Assembly (NCBI GenBank): GCA_010015655.1
Contig: ML976656.1
Span: 926,853 to 990,852 of the forward strand
Direction: 5' to 3'
DNA length: 64,000 bases
Source of the DNA: Bimuria novae-zelandiae CBS 107.79
Lineage: Eukaryota; Ascomycota; Dothideomycetes; Pleosporales; Didymosphaeriaceae
The notes under the pieces were generated by a model. That model made no database searches. It saw only the letters and a list, made by a program, of their open reading frames with translations, and was not told where the DNA came from. The number at the start of each line of letters is the position of its first letter. Position 1 is the first letter of the stretch. The translations under genes were made by a program, and so were the position numbers. Below are positions 54,355-64,000 of the stretch, piece after piece.

Positions 54355-55112
54355 AGAAGGGTTTGTGGGGGGTTGCGATGGCGTTGGTGGGTTGGATGTG
54401 GGAACTGAATATATGGGAGCGTTTCTTTTGTGTATCATAGGATAGGTACTAGATCTCTCGGCTCAATCAGCTTTGGAATGGTAAACCTTTATGTTTTTGT
54501 TATTCCGTGGTAGGGCGAAGGAACTTGGTTACGTAGTCGTGACCAGGTGCGACGTTGGGTAGAGCGTTGAGGTAACCCACGCTTAGTGGTTGTACTTTGA
54601 AGGAGGGAACGCTTCGTCTGCTGTCCTACCTAACGAGATAATATCCCGTGTTATACTTGCGCTCGCTCAATTGCTCACGTGCTAGTAGTGTCTCTCCATT
54701 GCTTCACCAAAGCCGTTTTCTGTGCGCGGGCTCCAACTTCCTAAAGCATCTCCAACAGACCGTTCCCCTCGAGTTCATCGATAGCTCACAGCGATGTTCC
54801 AATTGTCGCAGGGGTAAGGGTTGGCTTGCGCGCCAGCCTGTTTCCTGTCGCAAGGTTTGAGAACAATGCCACGTACGAACATTTTGGTTGTGCGTGTATT
54901 GCAGGAAAAAAAAATTCACCCACCTTACCCTGTGCAACTTTACACAAGTCTTTCCAATAGCTCATAGAGAGTCATCAATCTCGATAGCTTATCGTACACG
55001 TATCCGTCGTTGTCTCCAACCTTTACCCCTTGCCACAGGCTTATGACACAAAAGCCCGACCGACACTCGAAGAATGCTATCTTATAGGCGCCACATGACC
55101 AGTGGGCTTCAG
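54355..55112. other. intergenic between convergent genes
   Basis: 3' side of the large gene and of the small secreted-type gene. No gene was seen. Confidence 0.4.
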
Positions 55113-55613
55113 CTACGACTTCGTTGGCAGTGGCCGTTTCCACTGAGGCAGTTGAAAAAAGAAAAAAGCATCAGAGCAGTCCGGCCAGTAGCACGACATA
55201 CACTCAACAGTGTGTACCCATCCCGGCTCCAGATTATACATCCCCTCGCGCCCGATTGACGCCCAGACATTTCCTCTGCAAGCATCGTCGTTGTACGCTC
55301 GGCACAGCACTTCAGAATCAGGTACCAGTGTCTGAGGCGATTCTAGAGGACCGGAGCATTGCTGGCATCGGTAACCTCGACTTTCGTCCAAGAAGAATAG
55401 ACTAATGCAACGCGAGGGTGAGCCGCCATGTGCAGTGAAGTCGGGTTTTGTTTAGTACGGCTCGGAGCAGGTATAGCCAGCGGTTTTACACCGGAGATCC
55501 TTGCGATCTCCATCAGAGATGTTGCAGAGGACCTCTGGGTCTGTGTAGCCGCGTGCGGCTCGGGCTATGAAGAGGAAGAAGAAACCGAGGGAGGCACGGA
55601 GGATGTTTGGCAT
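55113..55613 (-). CDS. small cysteine-rich protein with signal peptide (candidate secreted)
   Basis: Exon 1 55492-55613 and exon 2 55113-55401; the 90-nt intron (GTGTAA donor, GTACTAAAC branch, GCATTAG acceptor) keeps phase. The product is 136 residues. The N-terminus MPNILRASLGFFFLFIARAARG is a good signal peptide. The mature part has nine cysteines, with C-Q-Q-C, V-L-C-R-A-Y-N-D-D-A-C, and C-M-S-C-Y-W-P-D-C near the end. The C-x(7)-C spacing in the middle recalls C-T-L-Y-A-N-S-N-C in the gene at 57204-57521, but the rest is not clearly alike. The donor is weak, so exon 1 is less certain than exon 2. Confidence 0.5.
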
Positions 55614-56111
55614 TTCGGTGCCCTGGTGTGTGGCGTAAAGCTAGAATACAATATTTGGGAGATGATCGAGTGAGTCCCACTCGAAAGTGGTATCAAGAAT
55701 GATTCAGAATGTGAATAATGAGCCATGGAGAATGCGAAGCCGTAGCGATGACGACGCGTTCGCTCTGACTCACGATGTGCACTCATGCTTTGATACCTGG
55801 TATGTGCTTCGTGTTACCCGGGGCGGGGCTGGCGGCAGAATACATTCTTAACACCCAGTTGGATTCAAAACCGGGCAAAACGTCTAATAACTTGCACTGC
55901 TACTAGAAAGTGGTCATAAGAAGACCGAGTCAGAAGAAAACATGCTTGTATTATCATCACTTTCCATCTTTAACATGTCCAAGATCGAACTAGAGTGATG
56001 ATTTTGATTGTAATTCCATCTCGAGTGCGTCGAGATGTTCGCCACACTCAAGTATTTGCCAGACTCCTTCCATTCGATATTGAATCAAAGTTGAATTTAA
56101 ATTTTTCAGTT
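55614..56111. other. intergenic between two small secreted-type genes
   Basis: About 500 nt, AT-richer toward 55900-56100. No gene was seen. Confidence 0.4.
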
Positions 56112-56442
56112 CTAAGTGATGATACAATTGTAGCTGCCAACTGCTGTAGGAATATAAGGCAATCCTGAGATGAAGATATTACCGACGATGATCTTATCGC
56201 AATTCTGGTTAGAGTAAAGATAGCACATGCTACCCTCGTCTGGACCGATGCCCACAACCTTCCGCTCATAGTATCTGTGACAGTCGCTAGTAGGAGCAAT
56301 CCACCAACACTCACCGCTCCAGTTCATCTCGTTGCAGAGATATACGCCGCCGGGTTCGCCGCGTCTCACAAGTCTGCTTGTCAATGTAGGACGAGTGACA
56401 GCGAGCGTGATAGAAAGACCCAAAAAAGAGTACAGAATTCAT
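56112..56442 (-). pseudogene. small secreted six-cysteine protein, frameshifted in the signal peptide
   Basis: The frame 56112-56423 encodes a mature region starting after R-L-V-R-R-G-E-P-G-G and has six cysteines in the same order as the gene at 57204-57521: C-N-E-M-N-W-S-G-E-C, D-C, C-Y-L-Y-S-N-Q-N-C and a last C. An ATG at 56442 would open a signal peptide, but it is one base out of frame with the rest; the shift falls in a run of six T (minus strand) at 56422-56427. Either the gene is broken or the homopolymer is misread. The likely fold is beta/gamma-crystallin-like, as judged from C-N-x-x-N-W-S-G-x-C; this is inference. Confidence 0.6.
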
Positions 56443-57203
56443 ATCAGTGGTTGTAATGTTTTAATTGTTCCAGATTTTGGTAATGGTGCGGTGTAAAGGG
56501 CCAAGGTTCGTTTCCGAGTGTGAGTAGACCGGACGCAGACCGAAGCCAATTTAAGTAAACAAGTATTGGGCGGCAAAATTAGCAAGAAACACCGTGGCTA
56601 GTACCCACTAGTACGGTAGAAGAAGCAATATTAATAGCGTGGACTAATATCCCCGTCTTTACCATTCTCCCCTCGCGACGCTCTAATTTCTTCTCTACTA
56701 ACAATCGATTAGTTAAGTTTAGAGAAAGAGAAGTAAGCAAGCTCGAAGATTGGTCCATGAGTGTCCTTAATGTAATGATCAAAGTTTCGAAAATCCTGCA
56801 AATCTACCGCAAAATCAAGTATTTACGATCCGATCCTATGGGCCCTTTGGATTGCTGTGCTCTTCGGTCTTTACCTGACCCTCTCATTGGGACACGCAAC
56901 CACCAACGCCGTAATGAGCATATATGAATTAAGAGTAGCAGGTATAGAATTATTGTGAATCGGACAAGGCTTTGAGACCATTTATTGGCATCGGCCATGG
57001 GAAGATAAACGATATTTGAAGGGAATGCCCTCGAAGTCCGCTTCTCAAATACAAAAGAATTTATAACTGCTGTATGGAAGCACATGGACACAAATATATT
57101 GCAATCTCTGATAATGATTGGAGAAACCCGTTGTTCATGATGCCCAACTTCTCCTGGGCACCACATCTTTTTGGATCGATCATCGCACCCAAATTCCGTC
57201 TCA
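56443..57203. other. intergenic, promoter of the 56112 gene and 3' side of the next
   Basis: About 760 nt, with no supported gene. Confidence 0.4.
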
Positions 57204-57521
57204 TCAATCTTTCCAGCATTTGAAGCTACCAAATTCTGGAAGGTCATTCTCTTTCCCTGGGAACCGCATCTCAGAAATGACTTCAGCGCCGTCGCAATTG
57301 CTGTTGGCATAAAGGGTGCAGTAACCGTTTCTTTCTGGGCCGAGACTCTGGACTCCTGGTGTTCCGTTGATGTGACAGTGGTCGCTGAGAGGAATCCATC
57401 CGCAGTTGCCGCTCCAGTTCGGTTCGTTGCAGGTCTGCACATCGCCAGGTTCACCGCGTTTCGCAAGGATGTATACAGGACTGGCGGTGGCGAAGGTGGC
57501 AAGGAGGGTCAAAGACTTCAT
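57204..57521 (-). CDS. small secreted six-cysteine protein (crystallin-like pattern, effector candidate)
   Basis: An intact frame of 105 residues. The start MKSLTLLATFATASPVYILAKR combines a signal peptide with a dibasic K-R that Kex2-type proteases could cut. Six cysteines follow: C-N-E-P-N-W-S-G-N-C, H-C, C-T-L-Y-A-N-S-N-C and a final C near the end, enough for three disulfides. The N-W-S-G-x-C and S-x-G-P-x-x-x-x-x-C pattern resembles small fungal beta/gamma-crystallin-like secreted proteins. Its neighbour at 56112-56442 is a paralogue in the same orientation, so the pair is a tandem duplication. A role in host or competitor interaction is only a possibility, suggested by size, export signal and a transposon-rich neighbourhood. 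Confidence 0.75.
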   Translation of the reverse strand: MKSLTLLATFATASPVYILAKRGEPGDVQTCNEPNWSGNCGWIPLSDHCHINGTPGVQSLGPERNGYCTLYANSNCDGAEVISEMRFPGKENDLPEFGSFKCWKD

Positions 57522-58490
57522 GATGTTGGTTGCTGTGTTTTATGATATGGAATGGTGGCGATAGTCTCCTATCGTAGGAATGGCTGAACGTCCGGTTTAA
57601 ATATGTGAAGAGATCTCATACACTGCCGGAAGGTTGGCATCAAATCAAGCTTTACGGTACGATAGAACGAGAAACCGCGCTCGAATCGCCTACAAGACAA
57701 GAATAACCGAATTCCGCTACTAGTTTCTGGATTATCCTAGACAGGTTAGCTAAGTTTGCGCACTCATTTGCTTCCTGGGGTACTCGCTCAGCGTCAAGAT
57801 CCAGTAAACAACAATAACAAGAATAGAACACTGTGGCTTGTGTTGCTCCAGGCTCTGGTTGAAGCAAGACCGGACCGAAACAAGAAAGCGAGCTTGAATA
57901 TGTGCTAATAATAAGAATTGTAGTATCGAATTGCCACGTGTGGGGCGTGCATCCAACGCAGCACATCCAACGAGGCTCAGTGTGGCACAACCAACGAGGC
58001 TCAGCCAACGATGTTTCTCCAACGCGACACAATTCACGCGCAACATCCAATACGAACTCATGTAGGAAGGTTCTGAACCCAGCGCTGTCGAAGGGATGCA
58101 ATGTGCAGCGCACGTGGTCTGATCCTATGGTCCGGTGTCGCGGTGAGCAGAGCGGACAGTACGCTGTTAAAAGATTAGGGGATTGAACTGAGGTTGTACT
58201 ACCTAGGAGCTACAGAAGGTATAGGTGCTCAGGCACAACAACGCTAGTTCCAGATAGGTGTACCACTCCTCAGAAAAGTGAGTAGCAACCAAGCAAGGGT
58301 AGGAGTAACCATCTCATAGGGAAAGAGCCATAAACCGTGACATCCGGACATTTGTGGTTGTTGCTGCACGCGACGGCGCCGCATCAAAACAGCTAACTAC
58401 AGTCGGTCGTTGTATTGGCAATACTGGTCTAAATTACTGGATTAAGGCTTAACGGTACCCTAAACTTGCGCCTCTACTGTACTATCTCAA
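57522..58490. other. intergenic leading into AT-rich DNA
   Basis: A short CGAGGCTCAG repeat with CAACCAACGAGGCTCAGCC words is visible at 57955-58010. No supported gene. Confidence 0.4.
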
Positions 58491-58917
58491 CCTTCTTAAA
58501 ACCTATACTAATACTTAATATACTTAATAATATAAATCCTAATTATTTTTATATTACTCTTTTGCTTTTTATAGTTAGATTTTTTTTTCTATTATACTAT
58601 TTTCTATAAATTAGTTCTTTTTACTATTTATATAGAGTATATTTTGATTTAAAGATAAATTTACTTTAGTAAATACCTAACTATATAAAATAGCTAGTAT
58701 AGCTATATATATAGCTAATAATTAGCTTTTAAAGATACCAACTAAGATTTAAGTTAAGTGTTATAAACTAAAGTAACTACGCTAAAAAAAAGGTACGTAA
58801 CAGTAGCTTATTCAAAAGATTTATATAATAGTTAAGTAATAAAATAAGCTTTTACTAGTTATATATAAACCATATAAACAAGCTAACGTAGTAATAAATA
58901 GTATAGCTGTCCGTACT
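58491..58917. other. AT-rich RIP-degraded DNA
   Basis: Very AT/TpA-rich with no open frames. Probably old retrotransposon sequence into which the palindromic element at 58918 inserted. Confidence 0.5.
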
Positions 58918-59536
58918 GCGTACGGACAGCTACCTAATGCGATGTCTTAAGACAGGTGACAATGGTTATGTAATGCCGCACAGGCAAAGGCACAGACCAT
59001 AGTCACCGTGCGCGAGCATTAATCCTTATAACCCCCTTTCCTCCGTACGTAGAATAGAGAGACAAGACTTGAATACCAGACCCTTTTCTCACCCGTACCA
59101 TCGTACAACTATCTAGCCCTATCATATCGCGATATGCTTGGCTTAGTATAGCCCATTCAACAACTTTAGTAATAAAATAGAGTCTATACTTTTTATATAG
59201 GTAGTCTCTATCTTTACTCTTACTAATTTATAGTTAACTCTCTAGGCGGGTGAGGCGTAGAGATAATTAACTATTAATTAGTATTAAATAGGCTATACTA
59301 AGCTAAGCATATCGCGATATAATAGGGCTAGATAGTTATATAATAGTACAGGTGAGAAAAGAGTCTAGTATTTAAGTCTTATCTATCTATTCTACGTACG
59401 GAGGAAAGGGGGTTATAAGGATTAATGCTCGCGCATAGTGACTATGGTCTGTGCCTTTGCCTGTGCGGTATTACATAACCATTGTCACCTGTCTTAAGAC
59501 ATTATATTAGGTAGCTGCCCGTACTGCGTACGGACA
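58918..59536. repeat. 619-bp palindrome of two inverted LTRs with 5-bp duplication
   Basis: The left arm 58918-59162 (245 bp) and right arm 59282-59536 (255 bp) are inverted copies of one LTR-like sequence, separated by 119 bp. Each arm is bounded by TG/CA-type ends: TGTCCGTACTGCGTACGGAC outside and CCATTCAACA inside. The whole unit is flanked by ATAGC (58913-58917 and 59537-59541). The right arm carries more transitions (TGTTGAATGG became TATTAAATAG). Confidence 0.85.
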
Positions 59537-59812
59537 ATAGCTATATATACGTATATTCTGTCTATTTTCCTTAGTAACGCTAATAAGTACCCCGCTATAT
59601 AGGCTAAAAATATTACTTTAAAGTAACTATTTTTAAAAGTTAAGTTTGTTATTAGAAAGTTAAAGCTAGAGCGTTATTTAATAATACTATTAGTAATTAG
59701 TATAATACTAAAATTATTATAGTTATTTATTATACGCAGGAAATAAACTAAAACAGTAAAAAAATATTATAAAGTATTTTTGGTTTTAGAATTAAAGCTA
59801 AAGTACACAGGT

Positions 59813-60044
59813 TGTTGAATGGACTCTCTGCTAGCAATTGCGTACGAGGCAGAAAGGTTTGCACGGTGTAAACATCGTACGGGGGGGGGGGGGGGAACGA
59901 GGGTTGATTGCTTCTCCCTGTCTATTGTACGAAGGAAAGGGTTAATATATTCCTAGTCTCTGTGCACGGAGATCCGTACCCTTCTAGATCTTACGCACAG
60001 AGATCTGTGTGCATCTAGTCTACGTGATGACTACTATTTAGACA
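59813..60044 (-). repeat. LTR of the copia element (3' LTR)
   Basis: On the minus strand it starts TGTCTAAATAG and ends GTCCATTCAACA. A purine-rich tract (AAAGGAAAAAGAAAAG on the minus strand, 60052-60068) lies just upstream, as expected next to a 3' LTR, though about 6 nt away, so the edge is approximate. It contains 15 consecutive G at 59881-59895. Confidence 0.65.
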
Positions 60045-63000
60045 CTAGTAACTTTTCTTTTTCCTTTGTATAGACCTTGCTAATTTTTGCCTTATTTTAT
60101 CCTACGCGTACGAAGCGTTTACTTTATAGCGCCTTTTTCCCCCTCTCGTACAGGCTTAAGTCTATTAACTAACGCTTTAACTCTTACAGTTAGTTAGTTA
60201 TATAAGATTAGTTTTTTAAGTATAAAGTTTAGCGCCTTCTTCGTACAGGCATCTACTAGGTTATCCTTACTATTAATCTACCTAATTTTTATAATCTCCC
60301 TCTTTTCGTACGATTCTTAAATTAATATAATATTAATTATAAGCCTCTTCTCGTTTATTGTACTAAGCTTTATAAGATATTTATACAGAGATCTTAAATC
60401 CGTGTATATTATAAAAAGTATTAGAGGTATTCTAAGCGTATATATAATCTAGTTAATTGTCGTGCTTAGTGCGATCGCGTAGTTAAATCCTCCTACTATC
60501 CCGTATAGCTTACTAGCTAGTACGGAGCGGGTAACGCGTTTATACTTAGAGGAGTTCTAGTGTACAATATTGCCTATAATTTTAAAGTTATATAAGTTCC
60601 TAGTACGCTGCTTAGTCCCAAGAATAATAAGGAAGCTAAGCTATAAACTTAGGTCCTTATTATTCGCGAATAATCTATTAGTGAAGATAAATAACTTTAT
60701 ATAGGAGAGATTAAGTAGTACGTATAATAATCCTTAATTCTAGTTATTAATTTACTATTAGATTTATACGTTTAATGCCTTAATATTATCGTGCGATAGC
60801 GACATAGCTTAAATAGTAATAGATAAGTTAAATACTACTTTAGGTTAATATACTAATGCGATATGGGCACCTCGTACGCGTTGTTTAATATACTTCTACG
60901 CGGCGCCCTCTACGTTTAGGTCTACTATATAGAGGTTCCTAGCTTGTCCCTTCTAATTTAACAAGATTATAGTGTTATCTCGTACGAGCTAGATCTTTCC
61001 TTTATTAAATTCTATAGGCTATTTATATAATAAAATTGTCTTAGGCTTCGCGCGGAACTTAGTCTTTTATAGCTTTTCTTCTTTATATCGCGCGAAATTA
61101 GTCGTGACAATACTAAAGGTGTTATCTATTTATAGCCTTATAATTCTAAACGTTGTTATGCCTTTATGCGTAATTAATAGGCATAGATTGTACGAGGAGG
61201 TTTTTATGCGAAGTTTGTCCTTATAGTGGTTGTGATATGTCTTGAACTAATACAGGCCAGATTCTGCTGCGCCGTATAGTGGCCACACAACTCTAAATAT
61301 CGTGCGCAGAGAAAAACTCTTATAAAGTTTTCTTGGTAGTTGTGCGAATAACGTTCGTGTGAGTCTATCTGTTAACTATACGTACGCCTGGGTGATATCG
61401 CGTAGCTCACAGTGCATACCGTACGAAGCCATCAGTGATGGGCCAATAGCCAGGATTAGCCTCTGGCGCATTCTTTAAATTGTAGGAGACTGTGTGAGGA
61501 TCTCCTTCTTTTCCTCATCTAAATGCCCTGCAAAAACAAGTCGTGATTTTTCATATGGCTGTGTTAATTTCCCTTTTATTTCGCGTACAAGGCGAAGGTT
61601 AAAGATTTGTCCCTTATAAATAGATAGATCGTACGTAAGCACCTTAAAAGTGTCTCCTGCGATTAGGCTCTTTATTTTTATATAGTCTAACTCTTTAAAT
61701 AGTTCCCTAGGTATTGTAATTACACTATCTGCGCGAAGTTTAATTGCTAACGTGTAATTATCCTTCTCCTTTTAGGTAAGAAATATTATATCTTATACGG
61801 GATTCTTGCGCGGTCTTCCACGTCCTCTTTTAACTAGTTATAGCGCTAGCTCTAGATCTAGTTTGTATAATAAATTTAACACTATATTTTTTACTAGTAA
61901 ATCGTGTAAAGCTGCTTTCTTTATTAACACTAGTTGCTTACGTGGTTAACCTCTCTTTCGTACTTGTGGAGAATCCCTTCGTACAAGAGCTAGTTTATCT
62001 AGGTCTAGTAAGTCTTATATAAATTGTTCCTTATTCTCTGCATAGTAATATAGCTTAACTTATATAGCCTAGAATTTTACTAGACTGTTCTCTAGCTTAA
62101 TAATAATGTCCTAATCTTTAATTCCTTTTATATTATATAGCCCGAGCCATGCTTTCTTCTCACGCCATATTATTACTTTTAAACTAAGTAGAAGATTTAG
62201 CACTTTATGCGAGGTTAGGCTATTCTAAGTATTAATTACACGATTAATATTAACTTTCGCCCTTTTGCTTTAAAGCATCCTTATCGCCTTTCGTATAGTA
62301 TTAGCTTGCGTGATAATGTCAGGAGATAGTATAGAATTTATGTTAATTCTTAGGTACGTTCTAAACATAAGTAATATAGGTACGAGACTGTTTGGTCCTG
62401 CTGTATTATTAAGGGCTTTAATAGCTATTTATAACACTAACTCGTCGTTTGTACAATTATCTAATTTTATATAGAGGATGTTATACGCGCGTTGTAATAG
62501 CGCGTACGCGCGTTTAATCTTCCCTATAGCCTAGTAAGCCTCAACTAGCATCTATTAACACGTTGCTCCTATAATCTTCGCGTGGTTCTAGAAGTCTTTA
62601 GACGTAAAGTTCGTACCAGGGTTATGTACAATATAATTAGGTAGGCCTTAGTACGTGTTAATCTAACACTTATATAGCGCGTCCCAGGTATCTCGTGCAG
62701 ATATTAATTTTAAAAAGGTTACTACTTAGAATAATATATTTACGTTAATTACGTAGAGTGCGTCTTAGTTGCTAATTTGTATAACGTTAATTACTATCTT
62801 ATAATTAAAGTACAAATTATCCTTAATAGTAAACTTAAATTTTTATAGGGCAAGATCGTGTAGCTAATATATATAGCAGAACTTCTTAATCTCCTTAAGT
62901 ATAGAGGGATTAACGTCATGTCTGGCGTGCTTAAGCATTGTGTAAAGTTATTTTATACAAGAATAGCCAAATCTCCTATACAGCCGTCAAAGTTCCTATT

Positions 63001-64000
63001 TAGTAAAGAAGGACATTAATTCCTCCTTTTATACGTTAAAGAATAGATAACCCTATTTTTATATAATAAGAATAGTATTACTATTGCTTTATATAATTAC
63101 ATTCTGCACGTTATTAAAGTACGCACCTATTTAGTCTGCATCTATAAGAGATAGTAGGAATAGTGTTAGAGTGTCTAGGATATAGTATATTACGTTACTA
63201 ACTAGATTAGTAATCTATATAGTACTAACTAATCCTATTAATCCTTATTCTTTAAAGCTAATACTCTCCTTACTTAGTATCTAGTCTATTTTTATATAAG
63301 GGAATTCTCGCAGGTAGGCTTTAAGTTATAACTTTCTAATAGTAAAAATCCTTACCGCGCCAGTATCCTATAGTTCACCTTAGTATACCGTATAATATTA
63401 ATCCTTAAGGATAAACTATTCTACGTATCCCTTAGGTTCTAGGCTATAGATGTCCTCTGCTATCGCGCGGTAGAGAAATATAACTATAGTAAAATAGTTA
63501 ATAATCTCTTTACTTTCCTCTTTATCTAGGTTATTATTATTATACGACTCCTCTTCCTCCTGCTTTAGTTTACTTTTAAATTCTTAAATATACGCGCTCA
63601 CCTCCTTACGCGTTAGTATTTTATTATAGAATCTTTCGTACGAGGAGATATACTAGCGTTTTACACAGGATTAATCCGTATAAGGATAATTTGTAGACTA
63701 ACATCCTTCCTTATAATAGACAAAGCATCGCTTTAGTCGTGCGAAGGACTGTAATTTAAATAATTCTTTATATTCCCTAGGGCTTTTTCTACGTTGTTAA
63801 TAGCCTCGCGTACGTGATGAGCTATATCGCCTATTAGTATAGTACGCATCCTAGGATTCGCTTATAAATGTATTATTCTATTAGTTAATAGAGACTTAGA
63901 GTGCTATATAGAGATCGCTAAATAATGTCTCGCACGTAGGCTTAATTAAGAACATAGCTTATTCTAGCTTAGGCTATCCTTAACATGCTTATATAATAGT
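59813..64000 (-). mobile_element. Ty1/copia retrotransposon, RIP-degraded, continues beyond the window
   Basis: The minus strand near 60330-60545 reads a copia RNase H: R-V-T-R-S-V-L-A-S-K-L-Y-G, then D-L-R-S-L-Y-K-Y-L-I-K-L, then S-Y-E-K-R-E-I. Integrase/gag-like GC-poor remnants continue to the right edge (for example around 62600-62700). Stops are dense in all frames, and the 5' LTR lies outside the window. Order from right to left: (gag, integrase), reverse transcriptase, RNase H, purine tract, 3' LTR. Confidence 0.75.

Noticed and set aside
59881..59895. G15 run as a polypurine tract for a plus-strand retroelement
   Set aside because: The copia protein reads on the minus strand and a better purine tract lies at 60052-60068 on that strand.

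Overview
The window reads as nuclear DNA of a filamentous ascomycete (Pezizomycotina; a Dothideomycete would fit, but the species cannot be told). Genes have short 45-90 nt introns with GT donors, CTRAY-type branch sites and AG acceptors, and the proteins are typical of moulds. GC-balanced gene blocks alternate with very AT-rich, TpA-rich, stop-filled blocks full of dead transposons. That is the signature of repeat-induced point mutation (RIP), in which CpA becomes TpA.

Block 1 (1-19100) is ordinary gene space: the 3' end of a FAD-linked oxidoreductase, an M3 metallopeptidase, a fungal rhodopsin-domain membrane protein, a two-finger C2H2 transcription factor interrupted by an in-frame TAG, the NDUFA5-type subunit of respiratory complex I, a membrane-anchored protein disulfide isomerase divergent from it, and a GNAT acetyltransferase.

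Block 2 (19104-25478) is a nested transposon cluster. A solo LTR (426 bp, TSD ATAAG) sits in a Tc1/IS630-type element (A), which sits in the end of a Fot1/pogo-like element (B), next to the stump of another (F). Block 3 (25480-33740) holds a secreted subtilisin-like protease and a five-exon seven-helix membrane protein. Block 4 (33742-40813) holds two more Tc1/IS630-type elements (D and C), 12 bp apart. Block 5 (41100-46340) is a small island with a Myb/SANT-like protein and a chromodomain protein. Block 6 (about 46346-49383) holds a Fot1-like element (E, carrying another solo LTR) inserted in the transposase of a second one (G). Block 7 (49386-58490) holds a 1279-codon membrane-anchored protein and three small cysteine-rich secreted-type genes, one with a frameshift. 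Block 8 (58490-64000) is a RIP-degraded Ty1/copia retrotransposon on the minus strand, plus a 619-bp palindrome made of two inverted LTRs.

The best candidate for something undescribed is the architecture of elements A, C and D. Each carries, besides a DDE transposase with a D...D...LPPYSPDxNPIE-type core, a second, convergent gene for an accessory protein. All three accessory proteins share the pattern W-x-C-x4-C-x-N-x4-C-[WY] with no gaps, and a charged, probably coiled-coil tail is visible in each. I know no named family for it. In element A this gene is an intact GC-rich frame of 405 codons inside an otherwise ruined element.

All exon boundaries were set by eye from splice signals and checked for reading phase. 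No alignment, structure prediction or database search was run.
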